Below are positions 54,364-63,626 of a stretch of DNA of 64,000 nt, one piece after another. Each line of letters begins with the position of its first letter. Position 1 is the stretch's first letter. A program made the position numbers and the translations under genes. Under the pieces are notes generated by a model that was given only the letters and a program-made list of their open reading frames with translations, did not search any database and was not told the DNA's origin. Source of the stretch: an uncultured Umboniibacter sp. (lineage in GTDB: Bacteria; Pseudomonadota; Gammaproteobacteria; Pseudomonadales; DSM-25080); contig NZ_CANMGY010000008.1 of assembly GCF_947497555.1 (NCBI RefSeq), forward strand, positions 62,001 to 126,000, read 5' to 3'.

Positions 54364-55437
54364 TTACTCTGCTTTGGTCGCTTCGGCCAATAGCATTAAC
54401 TTCACGCTAGCAACCAGATCAAAGTCCATTGCCGCAACAATAGCGTGCATCACAATGAGTAGAGATTTGTATTCATAGTCATGGGCCTCAATGTAATCCT
54501 TTGCAGCGGAGTAGCCCTGCGCTCTGAACACACCCATTAAATCAACGGCGCGCTCTTCGCGAGTAATGGGGCGCTCAACTGGCGTCACACCCAGTTGCTC
54601 CACCGTCTTCTCCGCTAGTGTCCAGACTGACCACGGATTTTGTCCCGTAATGACATTACCGTCAGCGACCACCATGTTGAGGTAGTCAGAGGTGGACGCA
54701 AAGGTCGCACCCTGCTCCTTCAGACCATCTTCCAAGAGAAAACCAAACACCTGCTCGGCTTCAGGAATCAGCAGTAGCTCTTCACTATTGGTGAAGGAGG
54801 TGACTGACTTACCCGCCAAGAGATTAGTGCCGTCCGGCAGTGACACATTCAATAGCGCCGCAGGGCCATGACATACCGCCGCAATGACTCCGCCCTGGCT
54901 ATACATGTCGGCGGTGAAAGACTTAATTGCTAAGTTGTCCACAAAGTCGAACATCGTCCCTTTGCCACCCACGAAGTAAACGGCGTCATAATCGGCGGGG
55001 TTCAAGTCATCGATGACCAAGGTATTCTGTAGCTGAGCTTGAATCTCAGGGTGATTAAGGAAGGCGTAGCTATAGTGCTCCATATCATCTTTGTCCAAGA
55101 TCATAGGTGCATCGCCGCCCTGCGTACTGGCGATATCTACCTCAAAGCCGTTGACGCTGAATACCCAGTAAGCTCTTGCCAGTTCCGTGAGCTCATAGCC
55201 AGTGCGCTTACCGCTGGTGCCCATTTCATCCACACTGGTTACTACCGCCAAGATACGGCCATTGGTTTCGCCGGTAGCCGCAGCTAGGTAGGGAATATCC
55301 TGCGCTTGGCTATCCTCAAAGTTTTCCAAGCCAGTGTCTGGGACGAAGCTCAAAATCCAGAGAATGGGTGCCGCAATGAGGACGGCTAATACACCCAAGG
55401 TTACAGCACTGCGAATAGCAATTTTTTTAATGTTCAT
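54364..55437 (-). CDS. Membrane-anchored DJ-1/PfpI family protein
   Basis: A 357-residue protein. N-terminal helix (SAVTLGVLAVLIAAPILWILSFV, about 9-32) anchors it, followed by a DJ-1/PfpI glutamine-amidotransferase-like domain: RILAVVTSVDEMG, YDAVYFVGGKGTMFDF, and the nucleophile elbow GGVIAAVCHGPAALLNV (conserved Cys near 190), with the C-terminal ~80 residues unique. Family members are glyoxalase/deglycase or chaperones; the anchored form suggests periplasmic action. Chosen ATG 55437 (MNIKKIA) has GGAG 9 bases upstream. Lies 57 bases downstream of the sensor kinase on the same strand. Confidence 0.85.
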   Translation of the reverse strand: MNIKKIAIRSAVTLGVLAVLIAAPILWILSFVPDTGLENFEDSQAQDIPYLAAATGETNGRILAVVTSVDEMGTSGKRTGYELTELARAYWVFSVNGFEVDIASTQGGDAPMILDKDDMEHYSYAFLNHPEIQAQLQNTLVIDDLNPADYDAVYFVGGKGTMFDFVDNLAIKSFTADMYSQGGVIAAVCHGPAALLNVSLPDGTNLLAGKSVTSFTNSEELLLIPEAEQVFGFLLEDGLKEQGATFASTSDYLNMVVADGNVITGQNPWSVWTLAEKTVEQLGVTPVERPITREERAVDLMGVFRAQGYSAAKDYIEAHDYEYKSLLIVMHAIVAAMDFDLVASVKLMLLAEATKAE

Positions 55438-55494
55438 AATTATGATCTCCAATTTATGTACCGCTAACTTAACCAAGTGGCGGTAAAATCGGAG

Positions 55495-56751
55495 TCAATT
55501 AATGTGAAAAACTATTTCGAACTCGGAATCGTTGAGCTTTAGCTCCGTTGTTAGCGCTAATTTCTCTGCAATTCGGCGCACCAAATACAAGCCCTGACCC
55601 ACGCCAGAGCTATTGTCGTTGCGAACGCCTGGCGCCATGACATTGGTCTGCTTTAGCGGCGTAGTTTGATTGCGGAAGGAAAGCTTACTGGCCGATACCT
55701 CAATGTACAGGTGGGGCAAGTTAGCATGGCGGATAGCGTTTTGGATGAGATTGAGAAACAGTAATTTGCTCAGTACCCTATTGCCGTTGATCACCAGCGA
55801 GTGATCACCGCTGAGATCAATGGAGAACTCACCCGACAAAACCTGCGGTTGTTCAATCGCCAACTGCTCAATACAGCCCATGACATTGATAGTTTCCTGG
55901 GCCAGCGATTCCTCTCTTGCCAGTGCTAAGAGTACCTCAATGGTATTGGCAAGGTCTGCATTAATCCGTTCAAGCTGGTCGACCTCCGTGGCGGTTAATG
56001 CTCTCTCGTTAGCCATCACAAGAAGGTTATTAAAAGCCGTAAGCGGTGTTTTCAGTTCGTGCCCCACATCGGTAGTGAAATCGCGCTCGCGCTGAAGGAT
56101 TCGTTCAATTTTACTAAAGCTGGCCTCGAACGTGGTGGCCAATGCATTGAGCTCGAAGGGGAGCTGAGGCATAGGACTTGCAGCGTTTGCCCGCTGGCTA
56201 ACCGCGGCCGATAAATCCAATACGGGCTTAGTTACTCGATTAGCAATTTTTAGCGCCACGAATACCGCCACCAGCGTGAGGAGAACAAACACAAAGACAA
56301 ACACCACGAACGCCCCAGGTGAATTGGAAACGACCAGCATGCGTGAGACTTCCACTACCAGCACCCGTAGCTCGCCGTCAGATGTTTGCAGTACGCCATT
56401 GCGAATACCCTGAGGTGAATCCCGCAGGCTTAAATGCTGAAAGTGGTAGTGATCATTGGTGCCCGTAAACAGCTCGCCATAGCGACTGCTTAAAACTCTT
56501 TCCCGCCACTGCGGTGGCAGCTCACTCGCCTTGGTAAAGAGCTGCTGCTGAGCGCTGAGCTGGGGTTGCTCGCCGCGCTGCAGCGAGGTCTCAATACTCT
56601 GGGCCTGCTCGTTGACCAAACGACTAATAATGGCATCTTCAACAATGTAGGCGGTGACGACACCTACCGCCAAGAACAGCAGCGAGGACACTAGGGTAAA
56701 GGAAACCAACCAGCCGGTAGTATAGCCGCGTAGGCCTTTAGCTTTAAACAT
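55495..56751 (-). CDS. Sensor histidine kinase
   Basis: A 418-residue inner-membrane kinase. Transmembrane helices at about 13-35 and 146-168 enclose a ~110-residue periplasmic sensor. A HAMP-like linker (ANRVTKPVLDLSAAVSQR) is followed by the phosphoacceptor H231 in DVGHELKTPLTAFNNLL, and the ATPase domain has LIQNAIRHA (N box) and GVGQGLYLVRRIAEKL (G box). Overlaps the response-regulator stop by eight bases. Signal unknown. Confidence 0.93.
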   Translation of the reverse strand: MFKAKGLRGYTTGWLVSFTLVSSLLFLAVGVVTAYIVEDAIISRLVNEQAQSIETSLQRGEQPQLSAQQQLFTKASELPPQWRERVLSSRYGELFTGTNDHYHFQHLSLRDSPQGIRNGVLQTSDGELRVLVVEVSRMLVVSNSPGAFVVFVFVFVLLTLVAVFVALKIANRVTKPVLDLSAAVSQRANAASPMPQLPFELNALATTFEASFSKIERILQRERDFTTDVGHELKTPLTAFNNLLVMANERALTATEVDQLERINADLANTIEVLLALAREESLAQETINVMGCIEQLAIEQPQVLSGEFSIDLSGDHSLVINGNRVLSKLLFLNLIQNAIRHANLPHLYIEVSASKLSFRNQTTPLKQTNVMAPGVRNDNSSGVGQGLYLVRRIAEKLALTTELKLNDSEFEIVFHIN

Positions 56752-57421
56752 TGGCGACCTCTAATCGGTAGCCCAAGCTTTGAACCGTAGCTAACATGGG
56801 CGTTGCGAAGGGTTTATCTAATACCTGGCGCAGAGCATAGATATGGGCTTTAAGCGGGTCACTGTTCGGCACTTCATCCGGCCAGATCTCCGCCACCAAC
56901 TGGGATTTCGAAACCGGCTTGGGATAGGCTCTGGCCAACTGAAGAAGGATACTAAAGCCAATCTTGGTGAACTTTAGCGGTTGGTCCTGACGCGTCACCT
57001 CATGGCTGACGGCATCAATACACAGATCGCCCAAACTAAGCTGCTTGGACTGATAGAGTTGTTTGCGTCGGAGTAAAGCTTGGCAGCGCAGTGGAAGCTC
57101 GCGCAGGTCATAGGGTTTCACCAAATAGTCATCAGCGCCGTGGTTAAAGCCCTGGGCCTTATCCTCAAAACTATTCCGCGCTGTCACCATGAGAATGGCA
57201 GGCTCAACCCTGGCATTAGCTTTGATCTGCGCACAGAGATCTACGCCGTCGCCATCGGGGAGGTTGAGATCCAAGAGGATGACATCGAAGCTATCGGCCA
57301 CTGCTAACTCGTAGCCCTGACTAGCATTACGGGCGAAATCGACCTCCCAGCCCAACCCCGTTAGGAACTCGATAACCTGGGTAGCAATTTCAATATTGTC
57401 TTCAACCAATAGGATTTTCAT
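56744..57421 (-). CDS. OmpR-family response regulator
   Basis: A 225-residue response regulator. Receiver domain: KILLVEDNIEIA, phosphoacceptor Asp in VILLDLNLPDGDGVDL (near 51), conserved Thr in LMVTARNSFEDK and Lys in DDYLVKPYDLREL. C-terminal winged helix: LTKIGFSILLQLARAYPKPVSKSQLVAEIW...LKAHIYALRQVLDKPF. ATG at 57421 (MKILLVED) preferred over an in-frame GTG two codons upstream. Cotranscribed with the kinase and probably the DJ-1 gene. Confidence 0.95.
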   Translation of the reverse strand: MKILLVEDNIEIATQVIEFLTGLGWEVDFARNASQGYELAVADSFDVILLDLNLPDGDGVDLCAQIKANARVEPAILMVTARNSFEDKAQGFNHGADDYLVKPYDLRELPLRCQALLRRKQLYQSKQLSLGDLCIDAVSHEVTRQDQPLKFTKIGFSILLQLARAYPKPVSKSQLVAEIWPDEVPNSDPLKAHIYALRQVLDKPFATPMLATVQSLGYRLEVANV

Positions 57422-57720
57422 AGCCACTCTTTACACACAACTTCATCAGGGCAGATTTAGTTGTACCATGCGGGGAGTAAAATCCAAGTCAATTCTTGCC
57501 ACGAGTCGAAAAATGATGGGTGTGTAACGAGTGGTATGAATCCAGTGGCGCTATCAACACAGGGCAAGTTAAGCTAATCAAGTAAGAGGTTTACTGAGCC
57601 GTTCGGTCATTTTTTGGACTTTCAATCATGCCGAGTCTCAGCAAATTCTACCTAATTATTAAGGCAGAAGACGTTGATCTGATATAAGCTGCACCCAGAA
57701 ATAGATTCAGGAGTTAGTTC
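57422..57720. other. Intergenic region between response regulator and hydrolase
   Basis: About 300 bases with no supported gene. The divergent promoters of the two-component operon (left) and the hydrolase (right) should lie here. Confidence 0.5.
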
Positions 57721-58212
57721 ATGCAAGTAATATTTTCTCACGGTAAAGAAAGCGGCCCTTGGGGCTCGAAGATTAAGGCTTTGGCCGAGATTGCCAAAAC
57801 AGCTGGCCATGACGTTGAGTCCATTGACTACTCTCACACCCAAGACGCCGATGAACGCGCCGCTATCCTCGGCAGATACTTGCCTACCGTAGACGATAAT
57901 GTGCTGTTAGTCGGCTCTAGCATGGGCGGTTACGTATCCATCCGTAATGCGAACGTTCCTAAGGTAAAGGGACTATTCCTTCTCGCACCGGCATTGTATA
58001 TCCCCGGCTATGAGCTTCAGGAGTACTTCTACCCACACAACATTGATATTGTGCATGGCTGGTCCGATGAAGTTATTCCCTATCAGAACTCCATGAAATA
58101 CGCCGCGGGTAATAATGTAAACCTCCACTTGATTGAAGGCGATCACCGTTTAAACAGCTCGCTAGATACCGTTTCTAGGTTGTTTGAAGCCTTCCTAGCG
58201 CAGTGGGGCTAA
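57721..58212 (+). CDS. YqiA/YcfP-like alpha/beta-fold hydrolase
   Basis: A 163-residue esterase-type protein. The nucleophile elbow is VGSSMGGYVS (near 65), Asp in HGWSDEVIPY (near 118), His in EGDHRL (near 141), forming a catalytic triad in a compact alpha/beta hydrolase fold. FSHGKESGPWGSKI at the N-terminus is the HG oxyanion region. Family proteins have no settled physiological role. Converges on vapC with a shared hairpin between. Confidence 0.88.
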   Translation: MQVIFSHGKESGPWGSKIKALAEIAKTAGHDVESIDYSHTQDADERAAILGRYLPTVDDNVLLVGSSMGGYVSIRNANVPKVKGLFLLAPALYIPGYELQEYFYPHNIDIVHGWSDEVIPYQNSMKYAAGNNVNLHLIEGDHRLNSSLDTVSRLFEAFLAQWG

Positions 58213-58223
58213 TCGACAACATT

Positions 58224-58261
58224 GGTGGGTTTTTGGTACTAGCAAATGCTTTTAACCCACC
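58224..58261. terminator. Hairpin between convergent genes
   Basis: GGTGGGTT (58224-58231) pairs with AACCCACC (58254-58261). It lies between the hydrolase and the vapC end and could serve both directions. T runs inside the loop, not after the stem. Confidence 0.6.
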
Positions 58262-58659
58262 TAACTGGCCACTACAGATTTCAAACCTAAATATTTAACA
58301 AATGGTTCGAAATCTCGGTCAGTAAAGAGTAATGGAATACCCTCGTTTATACAGTAGGACGCGATGACGATGTCATTCGTCTTGCGTACCGTAATACCTT
58401 TAGTCCGAAGAAAACAGAAATGCTCGGAAGCTCTAAGAGCCTGAGGCGTACCCAGCATTTCATGTTGCTCGAGAAGTAATAGGTTAGCTTTTGCCAATTT
58501 ATAGTCGTAGCTCTTTCGAAAACCCTGGAGTATCTCCACTAGTATTAAGTCTCCCATCACCACCACATCGTCGTTCAGAGCCTCATCGAGCCTCTCAGTT
58601 TCTAGAGAGTGAATACCATTGAGATAATCAATCCAGACACTGGAATCTGCCAGTATCAT
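58261..58659 (-). CDS. vapC: VapC-type toxin (PIN-domain ribonuclease)
   Basis: A 132-residue PIN-domain protein. Acidic active-site residues: D5 in ILADSSVWIDYL, the second near 40 (EILQGF), D in TNDIVIASYC (near 95) and D in LFTDRDFEPF (near 113). It would cleave tRNA or rRNA unless neutralised. Overlaps the antitoxin stop by four bases. Confidence 0.94.
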   Translation of the reverse strand: MILADSSVWIDYLNGIHSLETERLDEALNDDVVVMGDLILVEILQGFRKSYDYKLAKANLLLLEQHEMLGTPQALRASEHFCFLRTKGITVRKTNDIVIASYCINEGIPLLFTDRDFEPFVKYLGLKSVVAS

Positions 58660-58850
58660 GTGGCCCCGCGCATCTCATCGAGGTTACCCTCCCAGGTTAA
58701 CTTTCCTCTAAGCTTACGAATGCTCTGTTGCTTTCGCTGTTGAACAATTAGTTTCAGCGCTTCTTCGACAACTTCTCGCTTAGTGCGCAGACCAGTGGCC
58801 TGCAGAGCGCTCAGCATTAAATCATCGTCAATCACTATGTTGGTACGCAT
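58656..58850 (-). CDS. vapB: VapB-type antitoxin
   Basis: A 64-residue antitoxin with a ribbon-helix-helix start (MRTNIVIDDDLMLSALQATGLRTKREVVEEALKLIVQQRK) and an acidic/Trp C-terminus (LTWEGNLDEMRG) that binds the toxin. First gene of the module, ATGA overlap with vapC. Direct repeats in its promoter region are the probable autoregulatory sites. Confidence 0.93.
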   Translation of the reverse strand: MRTNIVIDDDLMLSALQATGLRTKREVVEEALKLIVQQRKQQSIRKLRGKLTWEGNLDEMRGAT

Positions 58851-58861
58851 ATAACCATCTC

Positions 58862-58896
58862 AATGATACACATAAATTAAATAATCATACACATTA
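58862..58896 (-). promoter_or_regulatory. Paired direct repeats upstream of vapB
   Basis: AATGATACACATAA (58862-58875) and AATCATACACATTA (58883-58896) are near-identical 14-mers starting 21 bases apart, two helical turns. They lie 12-46 bases upstream of the vapB start and fit an operator bound by dimeric VapB. Confidence 0.7.
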
Positions 58897-59086
58897 TAGG
58901 TGCTAATTTAATTCTCAGCAACGCCCTATTTGAGGGATAATCTCTTCTTAATTGAATGCCCAACAATATCGTGTTGCTGCCGTGTTAAGTCGCGTCTCGC
59001 CAGTCTCTTCTCCGTGGGCTAAAATGCCCTCACAGGCTGGGCCCAGATGGCACCGGCAACCAAAGCACCTACTGTCAGTGAGGACC

Positions 59087-59803
59087 ATGCCCCTAGATAC
59101 CCAACGGTTGGATAAATTCCTCAGCCAACAGCTTTCCCTCAACCAGCATGATGTGCGGCTATTACTGGCGCGCAACCTGGTGCAGGTTGATGGGCAAGTA
59201 GTCAGCCAACGCGCGCTGCGTATTAATCGCTTCTCCCGTATTGAGGTGGAGGGTACGGTGTTGCAGGCAAATATCCCTTACTACTACATGCTCAACAAGC
59301 CCGATGGCGTGGTGTCCGCCACCGTTGATGCACAACACCCTACCGCCTTGGATCTACTCACCGTACCCCACAAGGCTGAACTGCATATTGCCGGGCGCTT
59401 GGACCTTCACTCCACTGGGTTGCTCCTCTTTACCAATGACAGCCGATGGTCCGAAGCCCTGGCGCATCCCAACAATAAGATAGCTAAACACTACCGCGTG
59501 GGTGTCGCCAAGCCACTGGATGAAGGGTATGTTCAAGCCTTTGCCGAGGGCATGCACTTCCCCTTTGAGGACGTCGTCACGCAACCCGCCAAGTTGCAAA
59601 TAGTGTCCGAATACCAGGCGGACGTGTGGCTAAAGGAAGGAAAGTATCATCAGATAAAGCGGATGTTTGGGCGGTTTCGCAACCCAGTAACGGCTCTGCA
59701 CCGATTGAGTATTGGTGAGATTGTGTTGGACGCCGAGCTGGCGCCTGGGCAGTCGCGAGCGTTAACCCAGGACGAGGTTAACAGTGTGCGTAGGATAGGG
59801 TAG
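59087..59803 (+). CDS. rsuA: 16S rRNA pseudouridine(516) synthase RsuA
   Basis: A 238-residue pseudouridine synthase. N-terminal S4 domain (RLDKFLSQQLSLNQHDVRLLLARNLVQVDG) and catalytic domain: YMLNKPDGVVSA, catalytic Asp in AGRLDLHSTGLLLFTND (near 105), and KEGKYHQIKRMFGRFRNPVTALHRLSIG near the end. ATG at 59087 with GAGG five bases upstream; the frame is open for 45 codons further upstream, but those residues do not fit the family. It ends near the AbgT transporter, convergent. Confidence 0.95.
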   Translation: MPLDTQRLDKFLSQQLSLNQHDVRLLLARNLVQVDGQVVSQRALRINRFSRIEVEGTVLQANIPYYYMLNKPDGVVSATVDAQHPTALDLLTVPHKAELHIAGRLDLHSTGLLLFTNDSRWSEALAHPNNKIAKHYRVGVAKPLDEGYVQAFAEGMHFPFEDVVTQPAKLQIVSEYQADVWLKEGKYHQIKRMFGRFRNPVTALHRLSIGEIVLDAELAPGQSRALTQDEVNSVRRIG

Positions 59804-59877
59804 CAACCACTCGTCACTACCCTGCACCCTTTAGCAGCTCAACCACGAAAAAGGCCAAGCCGCTGCACCACTAAACC

Positions 59878-61422
59878 TTAGAAACCTAACGGAATCCCAA
59901 AGGCGAAGAAGACAACTAGCAAGGTGGTCCAGACAATCATAAAGGCCACTGAGTAAGGCACCATCATAAAGATCATGTCACCGAAGCTTAGGTCTGGCTT
60001 GTACTTACGCATAAAGGCCAAGATAACACCCGCGTAGGCCATCATTGGCGTGATGATGTTGGTGGATGAATCCGCCACTCGGTATGCCGCCGCAACCAGA
60101 TCTGGCGTCATCTCTGGGTTTACCGCGTAGAGCATTGGGATGAAAATAGGCCCCAATAGCATCCATTTGGAGGTTAGGCCGCCCACGAATAGGTTGATCA
60201 GCGCCGTAGTAATCACGAAACCAATAATCAGCAGAATAGGGAATTCTTGCAGGCCAAGCATTTGCAGGAAGGTCGCTCCCAGATAAGTCACGTAAGTGCC
60301 CAAACCAGAATGCGCCAATAGCCCTAGGAAGTTGTAACAGAAGAAGGTGAGTACCAGAATGTAGCCCATGGTGTTCATCTGTCCCACCATGGCTTGCACC
60401 ACATCCATCATGGAGCTGAACTTCTTCGCAGCGAAACCGAATGACACACCCACAATGATAAACACCATGGCGATGAGCAGGATCACGTTGTTCAGATAAG
60501 GCGATACCGTTCGGCCCGTTTCATCGGTGAACGTAGCCAATGGCCCCAGCGCCAAAAACGCCACCAGCCCTAGCGCCACAACCAACCCTAACAGCGCTGC
60601 TTTAAGACCACGGCTCTCCTCCGCAGTGGTTTCAAAGTCAGAAATGCTAATGTCTTCGGGAACTTGGTAATCCATCTTCTCTAGACGAGGCGCTACGAAG
60701 CGATTGGTCACCCAGGCGCCCAAGCCTGCTAAGAGGAAGGTAGAAGCAAAGATGAAGTAGTAGTGCATGGTCGCCGGCGTTAGCGGTGTGCCATCGGCAC
60801 GCTCAAACGGGACGCCCTGCGCTTCAGCAAACACTTGAGCGTTCATACCAATAATCACATCCACGGGTGTGGCGGGAATGAGGTTAGCGCTAAAACCCGC
60901 TGACACACCGGCGAAGGCCGCTGCCATACCAATAAGCGGGTTCTTACCCAAGCCTGCGTACAGTAAACCGGCTAGCGGAATAAGTACCAGGTAGCCTGCG
61001 TCGGTGGCAATAGAGCTCATGATGCCAAGGAAGACAATAGCCGGCGCTAGAAAACGGTCGGGAAGTTTAGTGCCCAACTTCTTGATGATAGCGGTGAGAA
61101 GGCCAGAGCTTTCCGCCACACCCACACCCAACATAACAATAAGAATCACGCCCAACACGCCGTTACCAAATGCCAACCAGTTACTCACCAAGGCATTGTC
61201 GAACAACCAACGGACGTTTTCAGTTTCCGTCATGTCCTTAATCACGTGCGACGTAAAGCCGCCGCCAGCGTTTGGCGTCTCAAAACTTAAACCGCCCACT
61301 ATGGCGGTGAGTACTAGGCAGAATGCCAATAGGAACATGAAGATGATGACTGGATCAGGAATTTTCTTCCCCACCCGTTCAATGAACGAGACCTTTTCGT
61401 TCACTTCCGCTATGTCGGTCAT
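59878..61422 (-). CDS. AbgT-family transporter
   Basis: A 514-residue inner-membrane protein of the AbgT family (p-aminobenzoyl-glutamate transporter, some members act as sulfonamide-drug exporters). About nine to eleven helices plus two re-entrant loops; family motifs include GKKIPDPVIIFMFLLAF, AESSGLLTAIIKKLGTKLPDRFLAPAIVFLG and FSANLIPATPVDVIIG. AGGAG upstream of the ATG at 61422. Monocistronic; energised by proton or sodium motive force. Convergent with rsuA. Confidence 0.93.
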   Translation of the reverse strand: MTDIAEVNEKVSFIERVGKKIPDPVIIFMFLLAFCLVLTAIVGGLSFETPNAGGGFTSHVIKDMTETENVRWLFDNALVSNWLAFGNGVLGVILIVMLGVGVAESSGLLTAIIKKLGTKLPDRFLAPAIVFLGIMSSIATDAGYLVLIPLAGLLYAGLGKNPLIGMAAAFAGVSAGFSANLIPATPVDVIIGMNAQVFAEAQGVPFERADGTPLTPATMHYYFIFASTFLLAGLGAWVTNRFVAPRLEKMDYQVPEDISISDFETTAEESRGLKAALLGLVVALGLVAFLALGPLATFTDETGRTVSPYLNNVILLIAMVFIIVGVSFGFAAKKFSSMMDVVQAMVGQMNTMGYILVLTFFCYNFLGLLAHSGLGTYVTYLGATFLQMLGLQEFPILLIIGFVITTALINLFVGGLTSKWMLLGPIFIPMLYAVNPEMTPDLVAAAYRVADSSTNIITPMMAYAGVILAFMRKYKPDLSFGDMIFMMVPYSVAFMIVWTTLLVVFFAFGIPLGF

Positions 61423-61611
61423 TTTTTAGATTCTCCTAAGGTATTTTCGCGCTGAATCATGTTGGCGGGCCACAGGCTTGGATAGCCCGTTGTTATCGTT
61501 ATTCGCCGATCAGCAGGAAATTGGTAATCATTATTGTGTTTTTATTTTTTCGTAGACTGAATTTTGCACTCTGCGGCCGTTTTTTGAAAGGGTTTGTTAC
61601 TCAAAGGTCAT

Positions 61612-61761
61612 TCAAGCGGAGCGAGATTGACTCTCCCGATAGGCTTTCGGGGTAAAACCCGTAAGCTCCTTAAATGCCCTATTGAAGGGGCCGATGGAGT
61701 TATAGCCACAATCAAAGGCAATGGTCGAAATACTTTGATGAGCATGATTGGGAGCTACCAT
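61612..61761 (-). pseudogene. Remnant of an AraC-family regulator (C-terminal helix-turn-helix)
   Basis: A 49-residue frame encodes QSISTIAFDCGYNSIGPFNR and the stretch FKELTGFTPKAYRES, the second helix-turn-helix of AraC proteins with the PxxYR-type ending. It starts at ATG 61761, but the upstream minus-strand sequence (61762-61845) has no matching first helix-turn-helix or sensor. So only the last ~45 residues of the regulator remain. It lies between abgT-like and the metal-efflux genes and cannot be a full DNA-binding protein. Confidence 0.85.
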
Positions 61762-61845
61762 CGCGATGGTTAAACTACCACAACCCCCTATTGACTGAAC
61801 GTAAATAACATCCTACCATCTAGATTCACAGTAAAGGACCTCAAT

Positions 61846-62214
61846 GTGAAATTCTTCCAACAGCCATGGCTTCGAAAGATCGTAATGGTAACGCTACTTA
61901 TCGTGGCGAACCTGTTAGTGCCTGCTTTAGAAGAATCCGAATCCTATAATTTTGTTGCGAGTAAAGTTGAGGCCAGTAGCGAGAGTAGCCTCTTCAGTGC
62001 AGCGCAACGCGATTGCTGCGCGGGAGAATTCAGTCAAAGTGCCGGCTCATCGAGCTACAGTTGCGATAATTGCCAACACTGCCAAAGCGGCCACAGTGAT
62101 TATCAAGTGGCATCAACCCCCAGTCCCACGGAATTTGCTCGCCCAAATATAGAATTTGATTACCTGTTAGTCTCCCAGACGCCTCGCCAATTACTTCGTC
62201 CACCCATAGCCTAA
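61846..62214 (+). CDS. Cys/His-rich exported protein of a metal-efflux operon
   Basis: A 122-residue protein starting at GTG 61846 with AAGGACC upstream. N-terminal hydrophobic segment (LRKIVMVTLLIVANLLVPAL, signal peptide or anchor), then a Cys-rich stretch near 55-85: RDCCAGEF and SCDNCQHCQSGHSDY, which look metal-binding. Similar short proteins precede czc/cus-type operons. Function unknown, possibly metal sensing or periplasmic chelation. Followed 71 bases later by the TolC-type gene. Confidence 0.75.
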   Translation: MKFFQQPWLRKIVMVTLLIVANLLVPALEESESYNFVASKVEASSESSLFSAAQRDCCAGEFSQSAGSSSYSCDNCQHCQSGHSDYQVASTPSPTEFARPNIEFDYLLVSQTPRQLLRPPIA

Positions 62215-62285
62215 ATTCCACCGATTGTATTTCGCCATCAGTTCGTTGGCGTGTGTGACATAATTTTTTTAGGCATCAAATTATC

Positions 62286-63626
62286 ATGAATAGATTCTCT
62301 TTGTTACGGCTGTCGCAGTGCGGTCGATCAAGCGCAGTGCTGTGCTATGGCCTGCTGATACTTGGGTTCATTACCCTAGTAATCTCTACGCCCGCTAGGG
62401 CAAACATACTCAACCTAGAGCAGGTTGCACAACGCATAATCCAGAATAACCCCGACCTCGTTCGCTACCACTGGCGCCAAGAGGCTATTTTGGCCCAGCG
62501 TGATACCGCCGCGCTATCCCAACCTCTATCGGTGACAGTCGGTGCCGATAACGTGCTGGGTACCGGAGATTACAACAGTTTTGATAACGCAGAGCTTATG
62601 GTCTCTCTATCATCCGTTATCGAGCTAGGGGATAAACCCAGCTTACGCGTGGCTGAAGTCGATCAGCGCCTAGCCGCCGGCGAAGCTCAACAACAGGCTC
62701 ACCTCTATGATGTACTGGGCCAAGCTACTCAAGTGTATATCGCCCTGTTAACGCAGCAGCAACAAGCAGAGTTACTCGAGCAGCAAATTGCCTTCTTCCG
62801 ACTCAATATTGAGCGTACCCAGGAACGAGTTAATCGCGGTGTAGCACCTCAAGCAGATTGGTTACGCGCCAAGTCCGAATTAGCTCAGCGCCAACTGGAA
62901 CTCACTGAGCTACAAGCCCGCTACAAAAGCACACAGCTAAGCCTTACTGCGCTTTGGGGTAGCTCAGAAATTGACTTCAGCTCTGTTGCTGGGGACTTGT
63001 ATCATTTTCGCGCCATGGAACCGTTTGAAACATTGTTTAAGCGCACCGAGCAATCACCCTATATTGAGGCGCTCAGCGCTCAGGTTCGATTACAGCAGGC
63101 GCAAACGGCGCTAGCAAGCGCACAGGCATCAAGCGACCTACGCTGGCGCGCGGGAATTACTCAACACCTAGAGACTGACGACACCTCGATGGGCTTTTCG
63201 ATGTCGATTCCGCTCTTTTCCGCTGATCGTAACCGAAGTGTGAATGCTACTCAGCAGGCGTTTGAAACCGAAGCTCTCAGTGCGCGGCAGAGTGCGTTGA
63301 TTTCCCTCCGTGCTGAGTTACTCACCGCCTACCAGTTAAGGGAGTATTACTACGTTGCTACGCAGGCATTGCAGCAAACCATCGTCCCACTGCGACGCGA
63401 AACATTGGCAGCAACCCGCATTGCCTATGAAAGCGGGCACTACAGCTACAGCGATTGGCTAAAAGCCGAACAGGACTTATTTAGCGCGCAAGCTGCTTTA
63501 ATTCAGGCAGCTAGTGGCGTACTGCAACAGCACTCAAAAACCGAACAATTATCCGGGCAGGCGCTTTACGCCGCTAATAGCTCGCTAACTACCGAGCACC
63601 CGCAGGGAGAAGCTACCCATGACTAA
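62286..63626 (+). CDS. TolC-family outer-membrane efflux protein (CzcC/CusC-like)
   Basis: A 446-residue exported channel. Signal peptide (to about residue 43, TPARA), then two OEP repeats: the first with LEQVAQRIIQNNPDLVRYHWRQEAILAQRDTA and helical coiled coils with VNRGVAPQADWLRAKSELAQRQLELTELQ near 190, the second ending with YESGHYSYSDWLKAEQDLFSAQAALIQAASG. It forms the outer-membrane exit duct of a metal RND pump. Overlaps the adaptor gene by eight bases. Confidence 0.93.
   Translation: MNRFSLLRLSQCGRSSAVLCYGLLILGFITLVISTPARANILNLEQVAQRIIQNNPDLVRYHWRQEAILAQRDTAALSQPLSVTVGADNVLGTGDYNSFDNAELMVSLSSVIELGDKPSLRVAEVDQRLAAGEAQQQAHLYDVLGQATQVYIALLTQQQQAELLEQQIAFFRLNIERTQERVNRGVAPQADWLRAKSELAQRQLELTELQARYKSTQLSLTALWGSSEIDFSSVAGDLYHFRAMEPFETLFKRTEQSPYIEALSAQVRLQQAQTALASAQASSDLRWRAGITQHLETDDTSMGFSMSIPLFSADRNRSVNATQQAFETEALSARQSALISLRAELLTAYQLREYYYVATQALQQTIVPLRRETLAATRIAYESGHYSYSDWLKAEQDLFSAQAALIQAASGVLQQHSKTEQLSGQALYAANSSLTTEHPQGEATHD

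Noticed and set aside
58952-59086. N-terminal extension of rsuA
   Set aside because: The residues do not fit the S4-domain start, and GAGG upstream of 59087 fixes the real start.
58948-59175. 75-residue minus-strand frame upstream of rsuA (contains CRCHLGPACEG)
   Set aside because: It overlaps the rsuA start on the other strand, and I could not match the Cys-containing tail to a family; the possibility of a small Cys-rich protein is low.
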